Source of the DNA: Paenibacillus ottowii
GTDB taxonomy: Bacteria; Bacillota; Bacilli; Paenibacillales; Paenibacillaceae
Reading direction: 5' to 3'
NCBI RefSeq assembly: GCF_006874425.1
Contig: NZ_VIJZ01000009.1
Coordinates: forward strand, 62,001-126,000
DNA: 64,000 nt
The notes under the pieces are model-generated. The model worked only from the letters and a program-made list of their open reading frames with translations. It was not told the DNA's origin and did not search any database. The position numbers and the translations under genes are program-made. Shown here in pieces: positions 38,126 through 46,501 of this stretch; within the stretch, counting starts at the first letter, position 1; each line of letters starts with the position of its first letter.

Positions 38126-39139
38126 CTACATGATGCTTTCTTTGGTCAGTTTTTTGAATATACCGTTTGCTGTAAACAATAACAGAATGCTAACCAGTGA
38201 GTTGAAAATCCCTATTGCCGTCCCGTAAGAGAAGCGGCCCAAATTAATCCCGTAGTTCAGTGCATACAAATCCAGCACTTCCGAATAATCCGTTACCAGA
38301 CTGTTGCCAAGCAAGAACTGCTTTTCAAAACCATTGCTGACCAGATGTCCAATCGCCATAATAAACAGAATGGCAATAGTCGAACGGATACCCGGCAGCG
38401 TAATATGCCACATCTGTCTCCAGCGACTGGCCCCATCCACGCGTGAAGCTTCATATTGTTCCTGGTCAATTCCGGTGATGGCGGCTAAATAAATAATCGT
38501 ATTCCAGCCCGTCTCTTTCCATATGTCGGAAGCGGTTACAATGTACCAGAACCAGCTGCCTTTAGCCATGAACTGAATCGGCTCATCCACAATATGAAGC
38601 GCTACCAATATATCGTTAACAATCCCTCCGTCAATGGACAGCATTTTCGTCACCAGTCCGGCCACCACTACCCAGGATACAAAATGCGGAAGGTAGGATA
38701 CTGTCTGCACAACTCGTTTGAACAGCATACCACGCAGCTCATTTAGCAGAATTGCAAAAAAGATCGGTACAACAAAACCAAAAACAATACCCATCAAGCT
38801 CATCGCCAGCGTATTGCGTAAAACCAGATAAAAACGTTCATCCTGAAAAAGCTCAATAAAGTTGTCCAGCCCTACCCACTTTTGATTCCAAAACGATTTG
38901 GCTGGCTTATAATTTTGAAACGCCATTGTCCAGCCCCATAGTGGAAAATAACTGAAAACAAACACCCATATGACGAAAGGAATAGACATAAAATAAAGAT
39001 ACTTCTGCTGCTTCACACTGTCCCAAAAGCCTTTTCCACCGCGTTCAGGCTTCGATCCGCGAGTCTTACGCGGTCTTCCCCGATTGGATTCAGGAATCAC
39101 AGCATCAGTGCTGGAAGCGGTTTCAGTTGAAGATCCCAT
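38126..39139 (-). CDS. Sugar ABC importer permease (LplB-like)
   Basis: 337 residues from the ATG at 39139 (GAGGAGGAGCTTGTT upstream), six helices, with a basic and polar N-terminus of about 40 residues (RGRPRKTRGSKPERGGKG). The EAA loop EASRVDGASRWRQMWHITLPGIRSTI is near residue 235. It is the first gene of the five-gene sugar operon. Confidence 0.93.
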   Translation of the reverse strand: MGSSTETASSTDAVIPESNRGRPRKTRGSKPERGGKGFWDSVKQQKYLYFMSIPFVIWVFVFSYFPLWGWTMAFQNYKPAKSFWNQKWVGLDNFIELFQDERFYLVLRNTLAMSLMGIVFGFVVPIFFAILLNELRGMLFKRVVQTVSYLPHFVSWVVVAGLVTKMLSIDGGIVNDILVALHIVDEPIQFMAKGSWFWYIVTASDIWKETGWNTIIYLAAITGIDQEQYEASRVDGASRWRQMWHITLPGIRSTIAILFIMAIGHLVSNGFEKQFLLGNSLVTDYSEVLDLYALNYGINLGRFSYGTAIGIFNSLVSILLLFTANGIFKKLTKESIM

Positions 39140-39256
39140 AACAAGCTCCTCCTCATCTCTAGATACTATTATCATACTTTGCCGCTTCAAACGCGGGTAC
39201 CCGACGAATTAGGAGAAAAATCAGTTCAAAATTAGATATATGGGGAGTGGATTAAG

Positions 39257-39410
39257 ATTTACATTCGTGCCACTACGCATGCGGATGGTGCTTCCCATCG
39301 CTGTTGTCCCCGGATTTCCTGAATAAGCACACAAAGGTAGAAATCCGGGGACAAAGGCGACCGCTATCGCTTGTACAGCACCATTCCGCCTGCTCCGTTC
39401 TCATGTAAAT
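39257..39410. repeat. 154-bp imperfect inverted repeat (hairpin element)
   Basis: The ends are ATTTACAT and ATGTAAAT; inside, GCGGATGGTGCT pairs with AGCACCATTCCGC (one bulge), then a perfect 14-bp stem TGTCCCCGGATTTC (39305-39318) with GAAATCCGGGGACA (39340-39353) around a 21-nt loop. The whole element can fold back on itself. No protein-coding potential and no other copy in this window. Confidence 0.8.
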
Positions 39411-39544
39411 TCCCAGAGAGAAGAAAAAAAACAAAAAGATCAGCAATGTAAGCTGATCAGAGGTAAAGGGTATCCATATTGCACTACAGATAAATCGGGG
39501 TTTATATACATATATAAATCATATACTCCTTGATTAAAGGCATA

Positions 39545-39584
39545 AAAAAAGCTTTCTAGCAGCAATGTGCCAGAAAGCTTTTTT
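39545..39584. terminator. Terminator after the cupredoxin gene
   Basis: AAAAAAGCTTTCT (39545-39557) pairs perfectly with AGAAAGCTTTTTT (39572-39584); it ends four bases before the stop codon side of the minus-strand gene. Confidence 0.88.
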
Positions 39585-39587
39585 GAT

Positions 39588-40004
39588 TTATTTTACCGTG
39601 ATCGTCCCGTAGTACATGTACATACCGCAATTGTACTCATATATCCCTGGCTTTAAATCCTTGACGGTATAATAGTTATTTTCGTGATCCAGATAAACGT
39701 CCATTCCGATCTTCAGCGACTGTACTTCATCAATGCAAGTAAAGGACGTCATTTTCTTAAAATGAATCTTGGTCGGAACACCGGCTTTTACCTCAATATT
39801 TTTAGGATAGAAACCATCCCCTTTTACACCCACTGTAACAATCTCATATTGGGTCTTGTCTGGCTCTTCCTGAGCTTGTTTAGGTTGAGCGGCCGGAAAC
39901 GATGACACACTCCCCTGAAAATAAAATAAGACAAACCCGCCCATGATCAGGGCTACAAAACCAATCAGCATCAAATGCCAATGTTTAGAGATGAGTGTTT
40001 TCAT
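39588..40004 (-). CDS. Membrane-anchored cupredoxin-like protein
   Basis: 138 residues from the ATG at 40004 (GGAGGGGG before it). One N-terminal helix (LMLIGFVALIMGGFVLFYF), a Pro/Gln-rich spacer, then a cupredoxin fold: VKGDGFYPKNIEVKAGVPTKIHF, a loop SFTCIDE, and the copper-site region YEYNCGMYMYYGTITV. The ligands are less regular than in plastocyanin, with Met-x-Met after the Cys. It probably binds copper outside the membrane. Position just downstream of cydABDC suggests, but does not prove, a link with respiration or copper handling. Confidence 0.8.
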   Translation of the reverse strand: MKTLISKHWHLMLIGFVALIMGGFVLFYFQGSVSSFPAAQPKQAQEEPDKTQYEIVTVGVKGDGFYPKNIEVKAGVPTKIHFKKMTSFTCIDEVQSLKIGMDVYLDHENNYYTVKDLKPGIYEYNCGMYMYYGTITVK

Positions 40005-40153
40005 TCCAATCAGCCCCCTCCAGTTCAAATCTACATGACATGTGACACATCAACTCTAACTAGTATATAAAAGTTAAACAAAATTTTAAATACCTTGTTT
40101 CAAAGCTTCTAGTAGATGAATCATATTATCCGACCTGGTGATTATCTCTATTT

Positions 40154-41947
40154 TTACAGACTCGGATGATCCAGCTTATACAGATGACGGTACCGGGTAT
40201 GCTCACGCCAAAGCTCATCATGACTACCTCGCATGGAGATGGTGCCTTGTTCCATAAAGATCACCTCGTCCATATGCTTCATTCCTGTGAGATGATGAGT
40301 GATCCAGATCAATGTTTTGCCTTCCAGCACGCGAAACATCGTCTGCATAAGTTCATGCTCCGTCAGCGGGTCAAGCCCCACTGTCGGCTCATCCAGCAAA
40401 ACAATCGGATGATTTTGCAGCAAAATCCGTGCCAGTGCAATGCGCTGTCTTTCTCCCCCGGAGAAGCGAAGCCCCGTCTCCTGCATTCTAGTATCGTAAC
40501 CCTCTGGTAAAGAATCGATCAGGGTTCCAAGCCCCACCTGCTCCGTCACTGCACGAACCTCATCCAGCGTAGCGTCAGGGCGCCCTAAACGAATATTGTT
40601 CGCTACCGTCGTATCGAACAAATACGGTTGTTGGTTTAGCACCGCAAACAGACTGGAGTATGCTCCGCCTGTGGATACGGGGACGCCTGCGACAGTGACG
40701 CTCCCTTCATCAGGCTGCAATGCTCCCTGAATCAGATTCAGCAGCGTAGACTTGCCTGCACCACTGCGGCCAAGCAAGGCAACCTTGCCCCCCTGCGGTA
40801 CGTGCAGGGAGATATTACGCACACTCCAATCCTGCGTTGCTGCATAACGGTAACTCACGTTATTCAGCAGCAGGTTGCCCCCGTGACTTAAGCGCTGAGC
40901 GGCAGCCTGTTCCTTGGTAGTGTCTGCTGCATCGTCTGCCGCTGGTTGTTTTGCATCTGTTCGTGCCGCAAATGCAGATGTATCTTTCTCAGAATCTTTT
41001 AAACGTCGAAGTGAATCCTGATACTCCGGCGCATGAACCACCGCTTCCCCAGCGCGAACGAAAGCATCCAGCAACGGGAATGTTACTAGGGCAAAGGAGG
41101 CCAACCATGTGGCTTCAATACGGCCCTGTGCTACCAGCCCTCCAGCCCACACAGTCATGGTCACAATTCCGCCGCCTACAAGGCATTGTGCGAGCCAATG
41201 GGAGCGCCACTCGTTCCGGCGAAGCGAATTTTCCACCATAGCAGCCCTCTTGTGCTGTTGTGTAAAGGCGCTAAGGAAATGCCCAGTCCGCCCACTCAGC
41301 ACCAGATCACTCATGCCGAACAAAGCATCCGTCAGTTCCTGATAGGCTTTACTCCGTTCCTGCTTGAACGTTCGCCGTTTGGCGAGTGAGGTCCATAGCG
41401 AGATAGCCGGGGCGATAAAAAGTAAAAATCCCCCATATAGCGCCATAAGCAAGGCAAATGTTCCGTCCATCCAGCCAAGCGCCAAGATGCCTGCTGCATA
41501 GATCAGCAAAGCCGATAACGCAGGCAGGACCAGCTTCAAATAGATATTTTGAAGCTGCTCAATATCCTCTGCCAGCAACCCCAATAGATCCCCTGTACGA
41601 AATTTGCTGCGAATCATCAGCGCCTGCGGTTCCACTGCCCGATACAGTCGTACCCGCATACGGGACACAAGACGCAACGCAGCATCATGACCTACCAAAA
41701 GTTCCAGGTACTGGATGACGGCTTTACTAAAACCAAACGTTCGCACAAGCACAATGGGCACATACACCATTAATATATTTTCAGGCTTTAAGGCCGAACG
41801 AGTAATCAGGTGGCCGGACGTAAAGAGCAGCGCGCCTGCACATCCAATGGACAGCGCACCCAAAAGAGCCGCTGCCAGAAAGGCCCAAAAATACTGTTTC
41901 AAATAAGGCAAAAACCAGCCTTGGCTATTATTGTCCGTTGCTCTCAT
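40154..41947 (-). CDS. cydC: Thiol-exporting ABC transporter subunit CydC
   Basis: 597 residues: a six-helix export domain, then an ATPase with Walker A LGRSGAGKST near residue 391, signature FSGGERQR and Walker B IVLLDEPTVGLDP. CydDC exports cysteine/glutathione-type thiols to the outside, needed to assemble cytochrome bd. The start overlaps the cydD stop by 20 bases and has GGAGGGGACGGACGAT before it. Confidence 0.93.
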   Translation of the reverse strand: MRATDNNSQGWFLPYLKQYFWAFLAAALLGALSIGCAGALLFTSGHLITRSALKPENILMVYVPIVLVRTFGFSKAVIQYLELLVGHDAALRLVSRMRVRLYRAVEPQALMIRSKFRTGDLLGLLAEDIEQLQNIYLKLVLPALSALLIYAAGILALGWMDGTFALLMALYGGFLLFIAPAISLWTSLAKRRTFKQERSKAYQELTDALFGMSDLVLSGRTGHFLSAFTQQHKRAAMVENSLRRNEWRSHWLAQCLVGGGIVTMTVWAGGLVAQGRIEATWLASFALVTFPLLDAFVRAGEAVVHAPEYQDSLRRLKDSEKDTSAFAARTDAKQPAADDAADTTKEQAAAQRLSHGGNLLLNNVSYRYAATQDWSVRNISLHVPQGGKVALLGRSGAGKSTLLNLIQGALQPDEGSVTVAGVPVSTGGAYSSLFAVLNQQPYLFDTTVANNIRLGRPDATLDEVRAVTEQVGLGTLIDSLPEGYDTRMQETGLRFSGGERQRIALARILLQNHPIVLLDEPTVGLDPLTEHELMQTMFRVLEGKTLIWITHHLTGMKHMDEVIFMEQGTISMRGSHDELWREHTRYRHLYKLDHPSL

Positions 41948-43688
41948 ATCGTCCGTCCCCTCCTTCCGACATTCCCGTCAGCAATCGATAATATTCTCCC
42001 TTTTGTGCAACCAGTTGCTGATGGGAACCTGCCTCTTCCAGACGACCTTGGTTCATCATCCAGACACAATCCATATCCGGCATCCAATGCAGTCGGTGGG
42101 TGGCGAGAAACATCCTTTTGTGTTTGAATACGGATAAAATAGTCTGTTTTAACTCCCATTCTGTCTCAATATCCAAATGTGCCGTCGGCTCATCCAATAA
42201 TATGAGCGGACGGTCACTGAGCAAAGCCCGCGCCAAGGCAATCCGCTGCGCCTGCCCTCCGCTCAATGTCCGCCCTGCTTCCCCAATAGGCTCATTTAAT
42301 CCTCCCGGAAGACTGTCCACCAATTCACGTAGGCCAACGGCATCAATCGCCCACTCTATCTGCTGGTTGGAGGCTTCCGGTTCATAAAAACGAATATTAT
42401 CTGCCAAAGTAGCGCTGAACAGATATGGATGCTGTGGAATATAGGCAATATGCCGCTGCCATTCAGCTTGGGTATATGCAGATAATCGGCATCCATTCAG
42501 GATCAGCTCACCTGAAGTGGGGGCAGAAAAGCCGCCCAGCAAACTTAGCAATGTCGTTTTGCCAGCACCACTCGCCCCGACGATGCCGATCATGTTCATG
42601 TGCGGTTCCACACTTGCAGACACATGTTCAAGCCGGGCGGAACCGTCTTCATTAAGAAAACACACATCAGACAGCTTGAGGATGTCCTGTCCCGTGATGT
42701 CTAATCCTTTATCATTAGCTGTCTGCACATTTGGCTCTGTCGCTTCATCCTCTGCACTGAGGATGGAGCGTATCGCTCCCCACGCCTCCTTACCATCCAA
42801 TGAGGCGTGGTAGTCTGATCCCAACTGGCGTATAGGCATAAAATATTCCGGTGCCAGAATAAGCACCGCCAGCCCTGCCTCCAGCCCCACGGAGCCACTG
42901 ATCAGGCGCAGACCCAGGCCTACCGCTACAAAAGCAACCGACAGCATACTAAAAAAATCGAGAGCAAATGAAGAAAGAAACGCTACCCGCAGCGTACGCA
43001 TCGTGGCCGTACGATACTGGTCGCTGACCTTCCCCACGGTCTCCCCATGTGCCCGACTGCGCCCCAAAAACCTTAGTGTCTGGAGTCCACGCAACGAATC
43101 TGTGAAATGATGTGATAACAGCCGATAGGAACGCCACTGCTTGTCTGCCTGCTTGCGCGCTGCCAAGCCGAGCAAAATAAAGAAGCCCACCAGGATCGGC
43201 ATCGTAATCGTCAAAATCACGCCTGAAATCATGTCCAATGTGAAAACATACACAAGCACAAGTAGGGTCACAGCCATCATGTCTATCATACGGGGAATCG
43301 ACAGTTCCAAATAATTGCGAAACCGATCCACACCATCTAGCGCTAGCGTCACCAGCTTGCCGCTTCCTTCCTGCGCAGCAAAACCCGGCCCCCGCTCGAA
43401 CAAACGCGCAAGCAGACGCTCCCGTAAGGAAGCGCCTGCTGCTTCGGCAAAACGACCGGCTGTCCGGCGTTGCAGCCAGATCGTCGTATGCCTCACTGCA
43501 AAAGCCGCGAAAAACAACGCCAGCGATGGCCAAGCCATTACCAACGGATCTTTATTAAACAAAATCGTTACAGCCTTTGCCAAAAAGATGGCTTGTGTAA
43601 TTACAGCTGCTCCCTGGAGCAGCGAAAGGGCGGCCAGCAGCAGCATTACGGGCCGAATGCCCTTTAATTCAAACCAGGCTTTATCCAT
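41928..43688 (-). CDS. cydD: Thiol-exporting ABC transporter subunit CydD
   Basis: 586 residues: export domain then ATPase with Walker A VGASGAGKTT near residue 368, signature LSGGQAQR, Walker B LILLDEPTAHLD. Partner of CydC. The ATG overlaps the cydB stop (TAATG), fixing the start. In Bacillus naming this gene is sometimes called cydC. Confidence 0.93.
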   Translation of the reverse strand: MDKAWFELKGIRPVMLLLAALSLLQGAAVITQAIFLAKAVTILFNKDPLVMAWPSLALFFAAFAVRHTTIWLQRRTAGRFAEAAGASLRERLLARLFERGPGFAAQEGSGKLVTLALDGVDRFRNYLELSIPRMIDMMAVTLLVLVYVFTLDMISGVILTITMPILVGFFILLGLAARKQADKQWRSYRLLSHHFTDSLRGLQTLRFLGRSRAHGETVGKVSDQYRTATMRTLRVAFLSSFALDFFSMLSVAFVAVGLGLRLISGSVGLEAGLAVLILAPEYFMPIRQLGSDYHASLDGKEAWGAIRSILSAEDEATEPNVQTANDKGLDITGQDILKLSDVCFLNEDGSARLEHVSASVEPHMNMIGIVGASGAGKTTLLSLLGGFSAPTSGELILNGCRLSAYTQAEWQRHIAYIPQHPYLFSATLADNIRFYEPEASNQQIEWAIDAVGLRELVDSLPGGLNEPIGEAGRTLSGGQAQRIALARALLSDRPLILLDEPTAHLDIETEWELKQTILSVFKHKRMFLATHRLHWMPDMDCVWMMNQGRLEEAGSHQQLVAQKGEYYRLLTGMSEGGDGRYESNGQ

Positions 43689-44701
43689 TAGTATTCCAGG
43701 TGATCCTTCTCACTGAGACGCTTATGGAAAACAAAATAGCTCCATGCCTGATAACCCAACACAAAGGGTAAAAGCGTTGCTGCAACAATCGTCATATTTT
43801 TCAATGTGTAAGGACTGGAACTTGCATTATATATCGTCAAATCAAAAGCACTGTTGATTGAGCTCACCATAAATCTTGGGAACAAGCCAACGAATAACGA
43901 GACGAAGCTTAGCAAAATGATGGCACCTGTCATCCCGAAAGCCCATCCTTCACGGCGCTGCTTCAGGAAATACCATGTTAGCACATAGGCGACAATTCCC
44001 ACTGCCACCGCAACATACATAAAGGGACCACGACGTGCAAATAAATCCGTTGCAAAATAAGTCCATACGACCATACCAGCAAGCAGAATCCCCAACACTG
44101 GAAGGAATTTGGACGCAATCACACGAGCACGATCCCTTACCTCACCAATCGTCCGTAGAGAAATGAACGTCAGTCCGTGCATCAGACACATCCCGACCAC
44201 TGTCAGTCCAACCCATACGGTGTATCCGTTGAACACATCCAAAAATCCAGCTTTCAAATTCATATTTTGCTGAATAGGTACGCCTTTTACCAAAGCCGCA
44301 AAGGCCATACCAAACAGCATCGGCGGCAGGAAGCTGCCAATCAGGATGCAGGCATCCCACGTTCCTGTCCACCCTTTCCCTTCGGCCTTGCCACGGAACT
44401 CAAAGGAGACTCCTCGCAAGATCAACCCTAGCAAAATAAACACAAATACCAGATAATATCCGCTGAACATCGTTGCATAAAAATGCGGGAAAGCGGCAAA
44501 CATCGCACCTGCGGCTGTAATCAGCCATACTTCATTGGCATCCCAGAATGGACCAATCGTATTGATCATCAAACGTTTTTGTTGGTCATTGCGCGGCACT
44601 AATCCAGTAGCCATTCCCACGCCAAAATCGAAGCCTTCTAGAAAAAAGAAGCCTGTAAACAGCACAGCGATCAATAAGAACCATAAATCATTTAACGTCA
44701 A
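43688..44701 (-). CDS. cydB: Cytochrome bd ubiquinol/menaquinol oxidase subunit II
   Basis: 337 residues from a TTG at 44701 with GGGGGTGACAGCA before it, giving the N-terminus (M)TLNDLWFLLIAVLFTGFFFLEGFDFGVGM, as in known CydB; a 10-codon longer frame to 44731 is unsupported. The later helices show WYFLKQRREGWAF and NASSSPYTLKNMTIVA, typical of the family. It overlaps cydA by 14 bases. Confidence 0.95.
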   Translation of the reverse strand: MTLNDLWFLLIAVLFTGFFFLEGFDFGVGMATGLVPRNDQQKRLMINTIGPFWDANEVWLITAAGAMFAAFPHFYATMFSGYYLVFVFILLGLILRGVSFEFRGKAEGKGWTGTWDACILIGSFLPPMLFGMAFAALVKGVPIQQNMNLKAGFLDVFNGYTVWVGLTVVGMCLMHGLTFISLRTIGEVRDRARVIASKFLPVLGILLAGMVVWTYFATDLFARRGPFMYVAVAVGIVAYVLTWYFLKQRREGWAFGMTGAIILLSFVSLFVGLFPRFMVSSINSAFDLTIYNASSSPYTLKNMTIVAATLLPFVLGYQAWSYFVFHKRLSEKDHLEY

Positions 44702-46094
44702 TGCTGTCACCCCCTTGAGCAAATGGATCATGAATTACCGTATGCTGATGCGGCTCCATATCTGGACCTTTACGAGCGGTGCGAGCAAACAGGAATGCCA
44801 GTACACCCGTTAAAATGAGATACAGCGACGTAAATGCAATCAGTGAGAACAGCACTTCTCCTGCTACAACGGTAGGTGAAACGGAATCTTTTGTTTGCAG
44901 CAAACCAAACACAGTCCACGGCTGACGTCCCATTTCTGTCATGATCCAGCCGGCGGTATTGCCGATGAATGGGAGGGATATCCCCCACAGCATAAGACGG
45001 AAGAACCAGCGATGGGAGCCCTCCAATTTTTGTCGAAAACTTAGGTATGCCCCGTACAGAGCAAGTGCAATCATGGCACATCCCGCCGCAATCATAATGC
45101 GGAAGCTCCAGAAGGTCGTACGGACTGGCGGAATATAATCACCCGGACCATAGGTTTTTACATACTCTGCTTGAAGCTCCTTCATCCCAGGCACAGAGCC
45201 GGAAAACTTGCTATACGACAGAAAGCTCAGTGCAAATGGAACTTTAATCTCAAAGGTGTTTTCCTGCTTATCAGGGTCAATGTTTGCAATCACCGTCCAA
45301 GGCGCCGGATCGCCGCTGTCTCCCCACAGAGCTTCACTGGCTGCCATCTTCATGGGCTGTGTTTTGATCAAATATTGAGCCTGTCCATGACCAAACAAAG
45401 GAATAGCAATCGCACAGATTAATGCAACAATAATGCTCAATTTAAAAGAAGGTTTAAAAAAGTCCATGTTCTTCTTATGCATCAGCTTCCAGGCACTAAT
45501 ACCGGCTACGAGGAAAGCCCCGGTTGCAATGGCAGCAAAGATGGTGTGAGGATACTCCCATAAAAGCTGCTCGTTCGTTAACAAGGCAGCGAAATCTTGC
45601 ATTTCTGCACGTCCATTTACAACTCCATATCCTACAGGACGCTGCATGAAGGAATTGGCGGCCAGAATCCACAAAGCCGAGAGCATCGTACCGATCGCTA
45701 CCAACCACATGCAAATTAAATGGACGCTTTTCGATAATCTTTCCCAGCCGAAAACCCATAGACCGATAAAGGTCGATTCCAGGAAAAATGCGAGCAATGC
45801 TTCAATAGCTAGCGGTGTACCAAATACATCACCGACAAAACGTGAAAAATCCGACCAGTTCATTCCGAACTGGAACTCCTGCAAAATCCCGGTGACTACC
45901 CCTAGCGCGAAATTAATCAGCAGAAATGTTCCCCAGAATTGAGCCATTTTTTTGTACAAGTCTTTTTTCTTGATAACATACATAGTCTCCATAATTGCCA
46001 CTAACAACGACAATCCAATGGAGATCGGCACATAAACAAAATGAAGAATTGTAGTGGTTGCAAACTGCAACCGTGCCAAATCCAATACGTCCAT
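44688..46094 (-). CDS. cydA: Cytochrome bd oxidase subunit I
   Basis: 468 residues, short Q-loop type usual in Firmicutes. N-terminus MDVLDLARLQFATTTILHFVYVPISIGLS holds the first haem His (residue 18), EYPHTIFAAIATGAF near 180 the second, and GRQPWTVFGLLQT near 388 the family motif near the Met ligand. It oxidises menaquinol and reduces O2 with high affinity, without pumping protons. GGGAGGAGC precedes the ATG. First gene of cydABDC, with a Rex-like site in its leader. Confidence 0.97.
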   Translation of the reverse strand: MDVLDLARLQFATTTILHFVYVPISIGLSLLVAIMETMYVIKKKDLYKKMAQFWGTFLLINFALGVVTGILQEFQFGMNWSDFSRFVGDVFGTPLAIEALLAFFLESTFIGLWVFGWERLSKSVHLICMWLVAIGTMLSALWILAANSFMQRPVGYGVVNGRAEMQDFAALLTNEQLLWEYPHTIFAAIATGAFLVAGISAWKLMHKKNMDFFKPSFKLSIIVALICAIAIPLFGHGQAQYLIKTQPMKMAASEALWGDSGDPAPWTVIANIDPDKQENTFEIKVPFALSFLSYSKFSGSVPGMKELQAEYVKTYGPGDYIPPVRTTFWSFRIMIAAGCAMIALALYGAYLSFRQKLEGSHRWFFRLMLWGISLPFIGNTAGWIMTEMGRQPWTVFGLLQTKDSVSPTVVAGEVLFSLIAFTSLYLILTGVLAFLFARTARKGPDMEPHQHTVIHDPFAQGGDSIDVK

Positions 46095-46164
46095 GATGCT
46101 GCTCCTCCCTCTGCACTTCTTCTAACAGTGTTTTATAATGTATGTAATCTGAAGCTTTTTATAT

Positions 46165-46182
46165 TTGTGATTGTATTCACAT
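46165..46182. promoter_or_regulatory. Rex-like redox operator in the cydA leader
   Basis: TTGTGATTGTATTCACAT fits TTGTGA-N6-TCACAA at 11 of 12 fixed positions. It lies about 90 bp downstream of the predicted start, as do Rex sites in Bacillus subtilis cydABCD, where NADH relieves repression. Confidence 0.65.
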
Positions 46183-46420
46183 TCTTACATATGAAAACCT
46201 CACTTATTTGGGAAATAACTCTCACAGTTAACTTGCATAGTTGTCATCGCCCGGCTTCAGAATATCCCCATTATATAGAATTAATTTAAATGAAATAGAC
46301 TCAAAAATGTGAACATCGTGTCAAAGTTGTGTCATAACGATGTCTTTTCTATGAAAACTACCTAAATTCCATAGTGAATGTGACTTTTTCTATTGATCCG
46401 CCCTTTTTCACCATATAAAA

Positions 46421-46477
46421 AAAGTCTCTCTTACAGATATCGGAGAACATGCCTCCGGCCACTGCAAGAGAGACTTT
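46421..46477 (-). terminator. Terminator after the YesN-like regulator
   Basis: AAAGTCTCTCTT (46421-46432) pairs with AAGAGAGACTTT (46466-46477), with an inner CGGAG/CTCCG stem and a T-run on the minus strand. Confidence 0.88.
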
Positions 46478-46501
46478 ATAATCTTAAATCTAGTAAAATA
46501 A

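Larger units (their letters stand above)
39140..39587. other. Intergenic region with hairpin element (448 bp)
   Basis: No gene. It holds a possible promoter of the sugar operon with a 10-bp palindrome CGGGTACCCG (39195-39204), the 154-bp inverted-repeat element at 39257-39410, and the cupredoxin terminator at 39545-39584. A clear -35/-10 pair for the operon is not visible, as expected for an activator-dependent promoter. Confidence 0.55.
46095..46501. other. Intergenic region before cydA (407 bp)
   Basis: No gene. From cydA outward: a Rex-like site at 46165-46182, a TATAAT -10 on the minus strand (46274-46269) with a weak -35, an inverted repeat ACATCGT/ACGATGT (46313-46319 and 46337-46343), and the response regulator's terminator at 46421-46477. 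A long transcribed leader of about 170 bases before cydA follows. Confidence 0.6.

Noticed and set aside
46308..46326. TGTGAACATCGTGTCA before cydA as a second Rex site
   Set aside because: The right half does not fit TCACAA; only the site at 46165-46182 is kept.
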